Assembly (NCBI GenBank): GCA_029262455.1
Contig: JAJCZJ010000014.1
Coordinates: 62,001-126,000, forward strand
Direction: 5' to 3'
Source of the DNA: Deltaproteobacteria bacterium
GTDB taxonomy: Bacteria > Desulfobacterota > Binatia > HRBIN30 > CADEER01
DNA: 64,000 nt
The position numbers and the translations under genes are program-made. Under the pieces are notes generated by a model, which was given only the letters and a program-made list of their open reading frames with translations, had not been told where the DNA came from and did no database searches. Positions 39,004 through 47,679 of the stretch are shown one piece after another; positions within the stretch are counted from its first letter, which is position 1; every line of letters starts with the position of its first letter.

Positions 39004-40503
39004 TCAATCGAGTTGGCTGAGGTGGTTTCTCAGCGGGTTCGCCAGATCGAAGCCAAACAGCGCCGGGTCTTCCCCGATCACTGCAGCCGCAAAGATCTTC
39101 AGCACATAGTCCTTGGTCTCGTCCGGCATGCGGTTGCGGTACTCGCCGAGAAAGCGCCAATAGCTGCGGGCGGCAGGATTCTCGGGGATATCCTCGAGTT
39201 GATCCAACTTCGGGGCGACCCGGTGTTCTCCCCAGTTGTACGAAGCAATCACCAATAGGCCGGAAGCTTGGGCCAGGGTTCCATAAATGCTCCGCAGATA
39301 ACGCGCCGCCGCGTCCGTCGACTTCTCGAAGTCCAAGCGCTCATCCCTGGGATCGAGCATTTTCTCATTGGCGTAAGCGCCTGGATTCAACTGAAACATG
39401 ATCGCGGTCTTCGGGATAAACTGCCACATTCCCTTCGCCCGCCCCCAACGTGTCAGCGGGCCGATCGCGCTGGTGCTGAGATTGCTTTCCTGCAGAGCCA
39501 GATAAAAGAAGTGCGGTGGCAATCCGTGGCGGTGAAGGGAGCGGGCGATGTAGCGGGTATAGCCACGATCCTCCGCCTGGCGAACGGCCCCAATGAACCG
39601 CTGTCGGCCCGCCGCGGTCTGCCAATACCCCGCGATCGAGCGTTTCACACTCTCGACAAACCCCGCGGGCATGCTGAACTCACTCTCATTGAAGACCCGC
39701 GCCATCTTGTAGATCAGCCGCTCCTGAGGTCCGAGCTCGCGGTAAATCCCAAGCTCTTCGATGTAGCCGTCGTAGCGACGGGCCATCCTACGGCGAGTCT
39801 CTTGCAAAGCGCGCACCTGATCCGCCAGCGGCCCGCCTTCAGTCTTTTCGAGCAAAGTCTCGAGACGGACGATCTGCAGCTCGAGCGCGCGCATCTCGTC
39901 AAAGAGCCCACCGGCCGTGCTCTTCAAGCCCGCAAGCTCCGTGGCGATACGCTGCTGCGTTACCATTCCCGCGTCGAGTCGCCGCTGCTGGATAGCGCTG
40001 TATCCAACAACCCCGAGCAGGATGATCAGAACCGCCGCTGCAAACCCACCGTAAACCAGCCGCTGGCGAGCCAGGTGGTACTGAAGCTCCGGGTGCCCGG
40101 CGCCAGGGCTCGTCTCACCGCCGGCACGATCACCGTCCCAACTCGCGGTAGCGTCGTCTTCGACCTTCTCCTCCGCAACAGCGAGCCGGAGAACCGGTCC
40201 ATCGGGAGCAAGTTGGAGCTCGACAAAACGCTCCTCGATTGCCACCTCGTCGACGCGCTCGCCGTCGACGAAAGTGCCGTTGGTACTCTCGAGGTCGCGC
40301 ACCCACCAGCAACCATCTTCAAAGAAGACTTCAGCGTGCTCGCGGCTAACCAGCCCAATATCGATCTGGACCTCGCATTCTTCCCCACGGCCGATCACAA
40401 ACGAGCGAGAAAAAACCCGATCAATGCTGCCGCCCGAGAGATCCTCGACTCGAATCCTCGTCGCGCGGTCCAAAGAACGCCGCTCGCTCACACCAATTCC
40501 CAA
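39004..40503 (-). CDS. FHA domain fused through a membrane helix to a lytic transglycosylase
   Basis: 499 residues if TTG 40503 is the start; GTG 40491 is an alternative. Residues about 15-105 are a forkhead-associated domain (VIGRGEECEVQI, LVSREHAEV, DLESTNGTFVDG), which binds phosphothreonine. A transmembrane helix (YGGFAAAVLIILLGVVGYSAI) lies near 150-172, then a coiled coil, then a family-1 lytic transglycosylase SLT domain with the catalytic Glu339 in LALQESNLS and supporting AKGMWQFIPKTA and SYNWGEHRV. The enzyme would cut peptidoglycan glycan strands in the periplasm while the FHA domain reads phosphorylation inside. Such a fusion is unusual and ties peptidoglycan opening to the nearby kinases. 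Confidence 0.9.
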   Translation of the reverse strand: MGIGVSERRSLDRATRIRVEDLSGGSIDRVFSRSFVIGRGEECEVQIDIGLVSREHAEVFFEDGCWWVRDLESTNGTFVDGERVDEVAIEERFVELQLAPDGPVLRLAVAEEKVEDDATASWDGDRAGGETSPGAGHPELQYHLARQRLVYGGFAAAVLIILLGVVGYSAIQQRRLDAGMVTQQRIATELAGLKSTAGGLFDEMRALELQIVRLETLLEKTEGGPLADQVRALQETRRRMARRYDGYIEELGIYRELGPQERLIYKMARVFNESEFSMPAGFVESVKRSIAGYWQTAAGRQRFIGAVRQAEDRGYTRYIARSLHRHGLPPHFFYLALQESNLSTSAIGPLTRWGRAKGMWQFIPKTAIMFQLNPGAYANEKMLDPRDERLDFEKSTDAAARYLRSIYGTLAQASGLLVIASYNWGEHRVAPKLDQLEDIPENPAARSYWRFLGEYRNRMPDETKDYVLKIFAAAVIGEDPALFGFDLANPLRNHLSQLD

Positions 40504-40712
40504 CGCATACCGTCACCAAGAAAACGGATCCCTCAAACATCAATCCCTTGGCGAGTTGAAGCACGGCCAACAACTCACAGCAAGACGCCGAATTGGTGCC
40601 CTAGCAACTTTTGGAGACCTCGCGTCTACTGATCGCGTGAACAGTTTTTCGTTCCACGACCGTACAAAAGTCCATCGATCTTGCCCCCCCAACTGCCAGG
40701 TGCTACGACCCG
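40504..40712. other. Divergent intergenic region
   Basis: 209 nt between the FHA-transglycosylase gene and a secreted protein gene, both reading away from it. It should contain both promoters. No gene or clear box is seen. Confidence 0.4.
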
Positions 40713-42650
40713 GTGGTGTCAGTTCGTCGCAATAGTTGTAGAGCAACCAAGGCCCCGTCTACCCGAACAGCGGCTCGGTTGGCTGTGACCGCTGCCATCA
40801 TCACACTCTGCTCCTCCTCGATAGCGACGGCCCAGTCGTGCACCGGCGACTGCAACGGTGACAGCGTAGTAAGGGTCGCCGAGTTGGTAACCGGAGTGAA
40901 CATTAGCTTGGGCCGGGCAAACATCGCCGCGTGCCCTGCATACGGCGGCGTCATTAGGATCGCGGGTCTCGTCCGAGCGGTAATTGCGCTACTCAACGGC
41001 TGCCCCATTACCCCAACCCCAATAGACACCCCGGACATCCCTCTGCCAACGCCACCCCCCACGCACACGCCCAACAACAGTCCAACCTTGTCTGCCCCGA
41101 CCGACACACCAACTTCTCCGAACACGCCGACCTTCACTCCGACCAACACTCCTACACGGACCCACACGAATACGCCGACCCACACACTTTCGGTCACACC
41201 GACAAGGTCCAACACGAACACGCCGACCAGCACTCAAACTCCTCCCGACACGCGCACCAGTACCAATGCACCGACTCTCACGCCGACATCGACCAGGAGC
41301 AACACTCCAACCCAGACCCCAACCCAAACACTCACCCCCACGCCGACCCGTTCGAATACACCCTTAAGATCTCCGCCCACGCCGCCAATCTTCCGAGGAG
41401 CACTGGGACAAACCGGTGGCCGCTTTACCTATCAGGCAACCGTGGGCGTGACTGGGGCAAATGCCGAGTGCGAGGCACAGTTCGCCGGCAGCCACGCGTG
41501 CCACATTACGGAGCTTCAGTCCGCAGCAGAGGCAAGCGAGCTTGCCGGCATCGAAGACATTGATGGGGCCACCGTCACCTCTTTCTGGGCGATCGACCCC
41601 GCGCGCTCGAATGTCGACCAATGCGGGGTCACGGTCCCGTGGGACTATCAAACCGCTCATACAGGTCAGTTCGCAGACGTTGTGACGCTCAACAACGATA
41701 CAGGCGAACTGGGCGCCGTAACAGAGAACAACGGCTGCTTCCAACAACGCTGGGTCGGGTGCTGCTCGGGGAGTCCGACACAGCAGGTCTTCACTGCCAC
41801 CTGCAACTTGGCGGACGATAGCGAGTTGAATTTGGTTACATCGATAATCACTCTTCCCCTGGTTCCGACCGGGCAATTCTCGGTGTCCTGCGCTGGGCGC
41901 GCGGGTGCGACGAGCGGACTCGACGCAGACCTTTCGTGCACCTGTGACGTCGATCATTTCGACTCGGCCGCGATCCCCGGTATCGGCGATGTTTGTATCG
42001 AGCCGTCTTCACCCTGCGAAGCAAGGTCGGCGTCTTGCGACGGTTCTACCGGGGCCGACGTTGTCGTGGAGGCTGACCACAACATCGGAGAGTGTACGAG
42101 CACCGCTGATTGCGCTTCGCGATGCGACACGCACTGCGGCGACCTCGGAGCCGGATTCTTCAACAAGGCCTCAACTTGTGAGGATCTTTGTCTCGGTGGC
42201 CCAAACGACGGCGAGATGTGCATTTTCGACTCAGAGTGCCCGGACGGATCGTGTGGTGGGCGCGATGGTGGTCAGGATGGCCAAATCTGTGAGTGCGTCT
42301 GTGCGCAAACCGGGGCGGGCGGAGGCACGACCGGCTCCCTGGCCTGTGGGCTCGGGGTCGCAATCACTATTGAGCTGGACGCGGACCAAATCTGCGGGAA
42401 TACACCGCCAGGCATCGTGCTGATGCCCCTCTGTGCCGAGCTTACGACTGGCATGGCCAACGGTGTCATCTTGAATTCCGGCAACGAGCCAGGACGGAAC
42501 ATCGGACCGTCGACTCTAACCGGTGACAAAGGAAGTTGTTCCGATCTCGCGAGCGGGTCGGTCAGTGGCACAACATTCGTCGGGCACCTTCCGTTCTTCG
42601 GATCGGCGATAGGAGACTTACTCGTCGAAACCGTCTTCGCCTGTGAATAG
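40713..42650 (+). CDS. Secreted dockerin-like protein with Thr-Pro linker and Cys-rich domain
   Basis: 645 residues from GTG 40713 (a second GTG follows directly). After the signal peptide (LAVTAAIITLCSSSIATAQ) comes a dockerin-like pair: CTGDCNGDSVVRVAELV and a degenerate second half (YGGVIRIAGLV). A Thr-Pro linker of about 130 residues follows. The next domain starts FTYQATVGVTGANAECE and carries ACHITELQSAAEASE, resembling a lectin-like or DUF1554-like surface fold, but I cannot name it firmly. The C-terminal part is Cys-rich (CEDLCLGGPNDGEMC, ECVCAQTG). Presumably displayed on the cell surface. Confidence 0.8.
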   Translation: MVSVRRNSCRATKAPSTRTAARLAVTAAIITLCSSSIATAQSCTGDCNGDSVVRVAELVTGVNISLGRANIAACPAYGGVIRIAGLVRAVIALLNGCPITPTPIDTPDIPLPTPPPTHTPNNSPTLSAPTDTPTSPNTPTFTPTNTPTRTHTNTPTHTLSVTPTRSNTNTPTSTQTPPDTRTSTNAPTLTPTSTRSNTPTQTPTQTLTPTPTRSNTPLRSPPTPPIFRGALGQTGGRFTYQATVGVTGANAECEAQFAGSHACHITELQSAAEASELAGIEDIDGATVTSFWAIDPARSNVDQCGVTVPWDYQTAHTGQFADVVTLNNDTGELGAVTENNGCFQQRWVGCCSGSPTQQVFTATCNLADDSELNLVTSIITLPLVPTGQFSVSCAGRAGATSGLDADLSCTCDVDHFDSAAIPGIGDVCIEPSSPCEARSASCDGSTGADVVVEADHNIGECTSTADCASRCDTHCGDLGAGFFNKASTCEDLCLGGPNDGEMCIFDSECPDGSCGGRDGGQDGQICECVCAQTGAGGGTTGSLACGLGVAITIELDADQICGNTPPGIVLMPLCAELTTGMANGVILNSGNEPGRNIGPSTLTGDKGSCSDLASGSVSGTTFVGHLPFFGSAIGDLLVETVFACE

Positions 42651-42815
42651 CCACACCGTTGCGGTCGGCTAAGCCGATAGGGTGACCAGTATCGACCCGC
42701 AGGGACTGAGCTTCATCCCGAACAAACTCGGCGTTGGTGGCTCTCAAATTGCCAAAGGTTGGCAAGTTTTCTGCCCTCACCCGGTCTGGGTCGCTGGCCA
42801 CTGCGCTCGGCGCAC

Positions 42816-44327
42816 TTAGTCAGACGCGGACAGGTCGAAGGTCACGACCTTTTGCTCTCCCTCGGCAAGACTCACAGAACGAGTACGCGTCACCTCGCCG
42901 ACCTTTACCGTGACGTCATACGTACCGGCGTTGATCGTCACGACCGGCTGCGCCTCGTGGTGCACCGCCACATCAATCTGTCGCCCCTCGAAGTCGGGCG
43001 GCTTGCGAATGCGCCACATACCGCTTGCGCGCTTCTGGAGCATCTTGCCTTCGTCCCCATGGTGCGCTTGCAGCTTCAACTGGCCTGCTCCGATGACGAC
43101 TTCGCGAAGTGCCTGTTCTCCAGCAGCAATCGTCAACTCGGTCGTCTTCGACGCATCGCCGTAGTTAACCTGGAGAACATAGGTCCCCGAGTTCAGCGTT
43201 GCCACCGAAGTCGCTTCGTGGTGCGTCGCTACTTTTCGCGAAACGCCCTCAAAGTCGGGAGGCTCGCGCACCCGCCACATGCCCGACTGCCTTTTTTCCA
43301 AGACCGGCGAGTCAGCACCCAACCGTGCCGAAAGCTTTACCTGCCCTGCATCGAGCACCACCGTGCCCTCAGATGGCCCGCCGTCGACAACCACCAGATC
43401 GACTTCTCGCGAGGCATCCCCGTAGGCGACCCGAAGAAGATAGCGCCCCGCCGCTAAAGACACCTTCGATTTCGCTGCGTGAAGCACTGCAACTTTCTTG
43501 ACATTTCCCTCGAAGTCGGGCGGCTCGAAGATCTGCCACATTCCCGATTCACGTTTGGTCAGAACCGGGCTCGTCGGACCGAGCCGTGCGGTCAGAGTCG
43601 CACTGCCCACACCTAGAGTGACGGTGTTTTCATCGTCGCCGCTTTCCTCGACGACCGGAGCGGCTTCAGGCGCGGAATCCGCCCGGATCAATTCTGCTCG
43701 AACGTCCTTGAACGCAGAGGCCAGCTCGCCAGCGTCCGCGGCGGCGAAGTACTTTCCTCCGCCCTCCTTGGCGATACACTCGAGCTTTTCGCTTCCCTCT
43801 TTGATGTCAAAGCCGACGACGTGAACCGCGACTTTGATCCCGTACTGCTCGCGCATCTCGCGCGCAATGCGGCACGGATCCTTGCCGCAGCTCTCGACAC
43901 CGTCGCTGACGAGGACGATCGTCGTCGCATCTTCGTGACCCCTCAGCGCAGCGGCCAGAAGACTCAAAGTTCCACCGATCGGCGTCTTCCCTTTTGGGCT
44001 TACGCCATCGACGACCTCAATCAACTGCTCGCGATCTGCGTAAGCTACCGCCGGGAACCGCTCGATATCGTCGCAGTCCGCCTTACGTCGATGACCGTAA
44101 ACCGTCAGCCCGATGCTCGATTCTTCCGAAAGTTGCGCCTCATTGAGGAGATCCTTCAGGACCCGTTTCGCAACTTCGATTTTCGTTTCATTGCCGACCG
44201 AGGCCCACATCGAGCCCGACCCATCGAGTATCACCTCGACTCTCAAGGCGGCAGACGGCGCCGCAAGAAACAGCACAACGGCAACGATCGACCAAACTCG
44301 ACTGGGGTTTCGACCACTTCTGACCAT
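42816..44327 (-). CDS. Secreted VWA-domain protein with three novel C-terminal repeats
   Basis: 503 residues from ATG 44327; the open frame continues to 44570 but would overlap the next gene. A signal peptide (IVAVVLFLAAPSAA) is followed by a von Willebrand A domain with a complete MIDAS start (D35-G-S37-G-S39) and further LTVYGHRRKADC and VSDGVESCGKDPC motifs. After an acidic linker come three tandem repeats of about 80 residues, each with the core SGMW[QR]-[IV]-x-[EK]-PPDFEG, then VAxHxA and a YGDAS segment. I do not recognise the repeat family. MIDAS-type VWA domains bind partner proteins through Mg ions. Probably a periplasmic or surface adhesion/sensing protein. Confidence 0.85.
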   Translation of the reverse strand: MVRSGRNPSRVWSIVAVVLFLAAPSAALRVEVILDGSGSMWASVGNETKIEVAKRVLKDLLNEAQLSEESSIGLTVYGHRRKADCDDIERFPAVAYADREQLIEVVDGVSPKGKTPIGGTLSLLAAALRGHEDATTIVLVSDGVESCGKDPCRIAREMREQYGIKVAVHVVGFDIKEGSEKLECIAKEGGGKYFAAADAGELASAFKDVRAELIRADSAPEAAPVVEESGDDENTVTLGVGSATLTARLGPTSPVLTKRESGMWQIFEPPDFEGNVKKVAVLHAAKSKVSLAAGRYLLRVAYGDASREVDLVVVDGGPSEGTVVLDAGQVKLSARLGADSPVLEKRQSGMWRVREPPDFEGVSRKVATHHEATSVATLNSGTYVLQVNYGDASKTTELTIAAGEQALREVVIGAGQLKLQAHHGDEGKMLQKRASGMWRIRKPPDFEGRQIDVAVHHEAQPVVTINAGTYDVTVKVGEVTRTRSVSLAEGEQKVVTFDLSASD

Positions 44328-44407
44328 GTGCGGCCTCGCACGCCAACAGGCGTTGAAATCGTCGGGGCCCCTCGGGTTCGAGGGACCCCGACACAATACC
44401 AGCGGAG

Positions 44408-45367
44408 CTAACTTCCCACCGTGAAGGTCGTGATCGTACGCCCTGATCCTGGACCACCGCCATCGGCGTCCTGCGGCGCAAACGCACCCGAGAATGTGCC
44501 CACCAGCTGACCACCGACTTGAACAGTAACCGTATAGTTCGTGGTGGCGGTCAAACCGCAATTGGACCAATAGTCAACGCGGACGATGTACTCACCCGCG
44601 CCAGGGGTGGAGCCCATGCCCCAAGTAATGTTCTCGTTATTGAGGCCATCAATATTGCACGCGGCGTTTGAATCTAGATCCAGCTCCCCGCCGGTCGCTG
44701 AGACTGCGTTCGCGAAAAAGATCTCTTCACCGTTCGGCTCGACGACATGAAGGTCGACATCCGACAGAGTGTCCCACGAGACGCTCACTTGCACTTCACC
44801 CGTACCGACCTCGATGGGTTCAACCATGACCCCGATCGGCTCCCCGACCGAGCCGTCCGCCGCCTCGATCCGGTAAACACACTCGAAAAGAGCGGGAGCA
44901 GTTTGGCCCAGCGTGATCTGAAGATCAGCAAGTTGGCTCGCCGCAGGCAGATCGATCGCGAAGAAACCGTCCAAGCCGACGACAGAAATATACGCTCGCA
45001 CAAAGTCGCTGGCAGAATTCAATCGGACCTGCGCCGTGCCGCCGAGAATTGCGGCCGAAAGAGACTCAGCTGTCACCGCCGGCCCACCACTGGCAATCGG
45101 CGGCGCTCCACTCATCCGAAGCGCAGCCACACCAGCCGATTGCACCGAAGTCAGGGCCTGTTCGATTGCATTGGCCGGATCGGGAGTCGGAGTCGTGGTC
45201 GCAACTTCCGTCGCAGTCGCCGTCTCAGTCGCCGTCGGTGGCAACGTGTTCGTCTGTGTATTCGTCGGAACCGGTGCCGCCGCACCTCCATCGTCCCCGC
45301 TGCACGCCGTAAGCAGCGAGACCAGCCCCGCCGCGACCCACACACTGCTTCCAAATCTTCTTTGCAT
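44408..45367 (-). CDS. Lipoprotein with DUF2135-like domain
   Basis: 319 residues from ATG 45367, preceded by a strong AGGAGGCGAC. Lipobox LLTACSGDDGG gives a lipidated Cys; a short Thr-Pro linker follows. The C-terminal 120 residues match the DUF2135 pattern seen in YfaP-like proteins and often beside VWA proteins: SWDTLSDVDLHVVEPNGEE, GGELDLDSNAAC and a final GEYIVRVDYWSNCG. Function of DUF2135 is not established. The gene lies 80 nt upstream of the VWA gene on the same strand; VWA and DUF2135 genes often travel together, so they probably form one operon. Confidence 0.85.
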   Translation of the reverse strand: MQRRFGSSVWVAAGLVSLLTACSGDDGGAAAPVPTNTQTNTLPPTATETATATEVATTTPTPDPANAIEQALTSVQSAGVAALRMSGAPPIASGGPAVTAESLSAAILGGTAQVRLNSASDFVRAYISVVGLDGFFAIDLPAASQLADLQITLGQTAPALFECVYRIEAADGSVGEPIGVMVEPIEVGTGEVQVSVSWDTLSDVDLHVVEPNGEEIFFANAVSATGGELDLDSNAACNIDGLNNENITWGMGSTPGAGEYIVRVDYWSNCGLTATTNYTVTVQVGGQLVGTFSGAFAPQDADGGGPGSGRTITTFTVGS

Positions 45368-45559
45368 GTCGCCTCCTGCCCCCAGATATGGGACTGCAAT
45401 TTCCAAAAAAGTGGACGTCAAAACGTCCTATCAACTACAAATCGGCAAACCTTGTCAACGAGCGTTGTAGCCAACTACGCCAACTTGGACTTACAGTAGG
45501 AAAATGGCGCTCCCCTAACCAAGCATCCACGAACACCGAATCAAAACAGTGCTAACAAC

Positions 45560-45598
45560 ACCCGTGCGCCGCAGGCACAACAAAAGGCGCACACGGGT
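45560..45598 (-). terminator. Hairpin terminator after the triple-SRCR gene
   Basis: ACCCGTGCGCC (45560-45570) pairs with GGCG-CA-CACGGGT (45586-45598), an 11-bp stem with a 2-nt bulge. On the minus strand a T-rich run (TGTTGTTAGCACTGTTTTG) follows. It lies just downstream of the stop at 45633. Confidence 0.6.
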
Positions 45599-45632
45599 CT
45601 ACGCAGACCCATCAACAACGCTGATCCTAGCA

Positions 45633-47471
45633 TCAGTCGCCGCAACCCAAGAGAGCTGAATTGACCGCCCGAACCAAATCACTAATCGAAACCGTCCCGT
45701 CATTCCCTGAGTCTGCCGCCGTACATTGGTCAAGTTGAGCCCTGCCAAGAGCGATGTTTACCGCCCTGACCAGCTCGGAGACTGTCACCTCCCCACTCCC
45801 ATCGCAGTCGCCGGGGCATGCTCCTGTGCGCAGCACGAATCCGACCTCGTCCAGCAGGAACGCCGCAGGACCACTAAAGTCTTCCGGGACGTACCATTCA
45901 AATGTAATCCCGACCTCTTGGCCGACAAAGTCGGTCAGGTCGACAAGCCCGACGCGTTCGCCAGTATCGTCGACGTCTCCCGGTAACAGCCTCAGGAGCA
46001 CCTCGGAGTGAAGGGCGATGCCTCCGCCGGCCGGACGCACGTGCACGGCGAACACTCTCTCTTCAGTGGCACCAAACGTGAGATCCCATGCAGCGCGGTA
46101 GCTGAAACTCAGCACCGGGCGACCGGGCGGAATGACGACATCCTGACTGAGAGAAATCTCACCCGGCCCGTTCCCGTCGAATCCGGTCACAGCAGCCCAC
46201 GCCCCCTCGGTCGGCAGCACGGGGAAAAATCCAAACCCGAATTCCGATCCAACGCGCGCAGAGGATAGCGGATGTAGCGGGTCGCTGAGATCGACAACGT
46301 TCCAACCCGAAAGGTCGCCACGTTCAAATCCGCAGTTCTCAAACGGGCTGCCCCCTGATGCACAGTCCGATCCCAGGGTGACACGTTCGCAGGCGACACC
46401 GGCGTCCTCGAAATGCCCACAGTTGTTGGAGCCAAAGCCGGGAAACGAACACTCCGTCAAACTCGCTTCAGTCCCCGAACACGTAACGTCATCCATCCAG
46501 ATCGGACCGCTCCCTGCGCCAAAAAACGCTTCGCGAAACACCTCTGTGGCAGCGTCAAAACCCAACTGTCTGCACACAACATCGCCGTCGGAAATGTCCC
46601 AGAAATCATCACATACCGTTCCCCACTCGCCGGCGTGAAAGACCTCAACACGCCCTTCCGCCGCACTCGCGCCGTCGACCAGCCGGACCTCGCCCTCGAT
46701 TCCCGTCCCAATTCCACAGAAGACACCAGCATCCTCACCGTGGACGCAATCGTTGAAACCGAAGCCCGGGAAGGGGCACTGTGACAGCATCGCTTCACTC
46801 CCCACGCAGTTGACATCATCCATCCAAATCGGCCCGCTCCCCTCTCCGAAGAAGGCTAAAGAGGTGAAGTCGATGGCCCCGCCGAAACCCAACTGCCGGC
46901 AGACCACGTCGGCATCTTCGAGACCCCAAAAGTCGTCACAGACGGTCCCCCATTGACCATCGTGAAAGATCTCGACGCGGCCTTCGGAAGATGAAAATCC
47001 TCCCGCCAGACGCAACGCACCCTCGCCAGTGGCGCCGCTATTACAGATCACACTGGCATCTTCGGGATGCGTGCAATCGTGCACTCCAAACCCAGGAAAA
47101 GAACACTGGGTCAGCTCCGACTCAAAGGATGAGCAATTGACGTCGTCCATCCAGATCGGGCCAGTCCCCTGTCCGAAGAAGGAGAACGGCAGGGCCTCAG
47201 CTGCACCGGAGAATCCCAACTGCCGGCAAACGACATCTGCGTCCGCTATATCCCAGAAATCGTCACACACCGTGCCCCACTCACCGGCGTGAAATACCTC
47301 GACCCGGCCTTCCGCCGAGGTCAGACCACCTGCGAGTCGAACCGCGCCTTCAATCAACGGACCTCCGAAAGCTGGCGTTCCAGAAAATAAAAGACAAGAG
47401 AGGGCCGAAAATACCGCGCGATCCGACACGCACCCGATCCAGGATCGTTCTCGATCTCTTGTTCGCATCAT
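45633..47471 (-). CDS. Secreted protein with three SRCR domains and a dockerin-like pair
   Basis: 612 residues from ATG 47471 (a second ATG follows), with AAGGAG upstream. After the signal peptide ([18 protein letters not shown]) come three scavenger-receptor Cys-rich domains at about DNA 47040-47345, 46720-47025 and 46390-46695. Each has the [19 protein letters not shown] opening, VVCRQLGF, [10 protein letters not shown] and ending CxHxEDAxVxC, with the full Cys set. A beta-sandwich domain of the [14 protein letters not shown] type follows. The C-terminus is a complete dockerin-like pair ([17 protein letters not shown], then [11 protein letters not shown]). SRCR domains bind proteins and polyanions and are mainly known from animals. 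Likely surface-displayed ligand binding. Confidence 0.9.
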   Translation of the reverse strand: MMRTRDRERSWIGCVSDRAVFSALSCLLFSGTPAFGGPLIEGAVRLAGGLTSAEGRVEVFHAGEWGTVCDDFWDIADADVVCRQLGFSGAAEALPFSFFGQGTGPIWMDDVNCSSFESELTQCSFPGFGVHDCTHPEDASVICNSGATGEGALRLAGGFSSSEGRVEIFHDGQWGTVCDDFWGLEDADVVCRQLGFGGAIDFTSLAFFGEGSGPIWMDDVNCVGSEAMLSQCPFPGFGFNDCVHGEDAGVFCGIGTGIEGEVRLVDGASAAEGRVEVFHAGEWGTVCDDFWDISDGDVVCRQLGFDAATEVFREAFFGAGSGPIWMDDVTCSGTEASLTECSFPGFGSNNCGHFEDAGVACERVTLGSDCASGGSPFENCGFERGDLSGWNVVDLSDPLHPLSSARVGSEFGFGFFPVLPTEGAWAAVTGFDGNGPGEISLSQDVVIPPGRPVLSFSYRAAWDLTFGATEERVFAVHVRPAGGGIALHSEVLLRLLPGDVDDTGERVGLVDLTDFVGQEVGITFEWYVPEDFSGPAAFLLDEVGFVLRTGACPGDCDGSGEVTVSELVRAVNIALGRAQLDQCTAADSGNDGTVSISDLVRAVNSALLGCGD

Positions 47472-47608
47472 GGCTCTCCTTTTGATCGGACAATCGACGC
47501 ACCCATTGAAGGGATCGCCAAAGTGCCGACGGCTGCGGTAGATTCGCGCTACGACTCTGTAATTTGAACCCAAGAAGCACCGGCTCGGAGCCGGCGCTAC
47601 GAAACTTT

Positions 47609-47655
47609 CGGCGGGCAGCGCGCACGATCGAAAAACGTGTGCGCACTGCCCGCCG
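47609..47655. terminator. Strong 17-bp hairpin after lipoprotein gene
   Basis: CGGCGGGCAG (47609-47618) pairs perfectly with CTGCCCGCCG (47646-47655), extended after one mismatch by GCGCAC/GTGCGC. It lies 24 nt past the stop of the minus-strand gene at 47680. A second GC-rich inverted repeat (GCACCGGC/GCCGGCGC) is just beyond, near 47577-47597. No U-tract is present, so it may block exonucleases or act with Rho. Confidence 0.55.
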
Positions 47656-47679
47656 TCAATGTGGCGAGCTTTCGATCGG

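Noticed and set aside
39268-40632. Plus-strand 454-codon open frame over the FHA-transglycosylase gene
   Set aside because: The minus frame carries complete FHA and SLT motifs; the plus frame has none.
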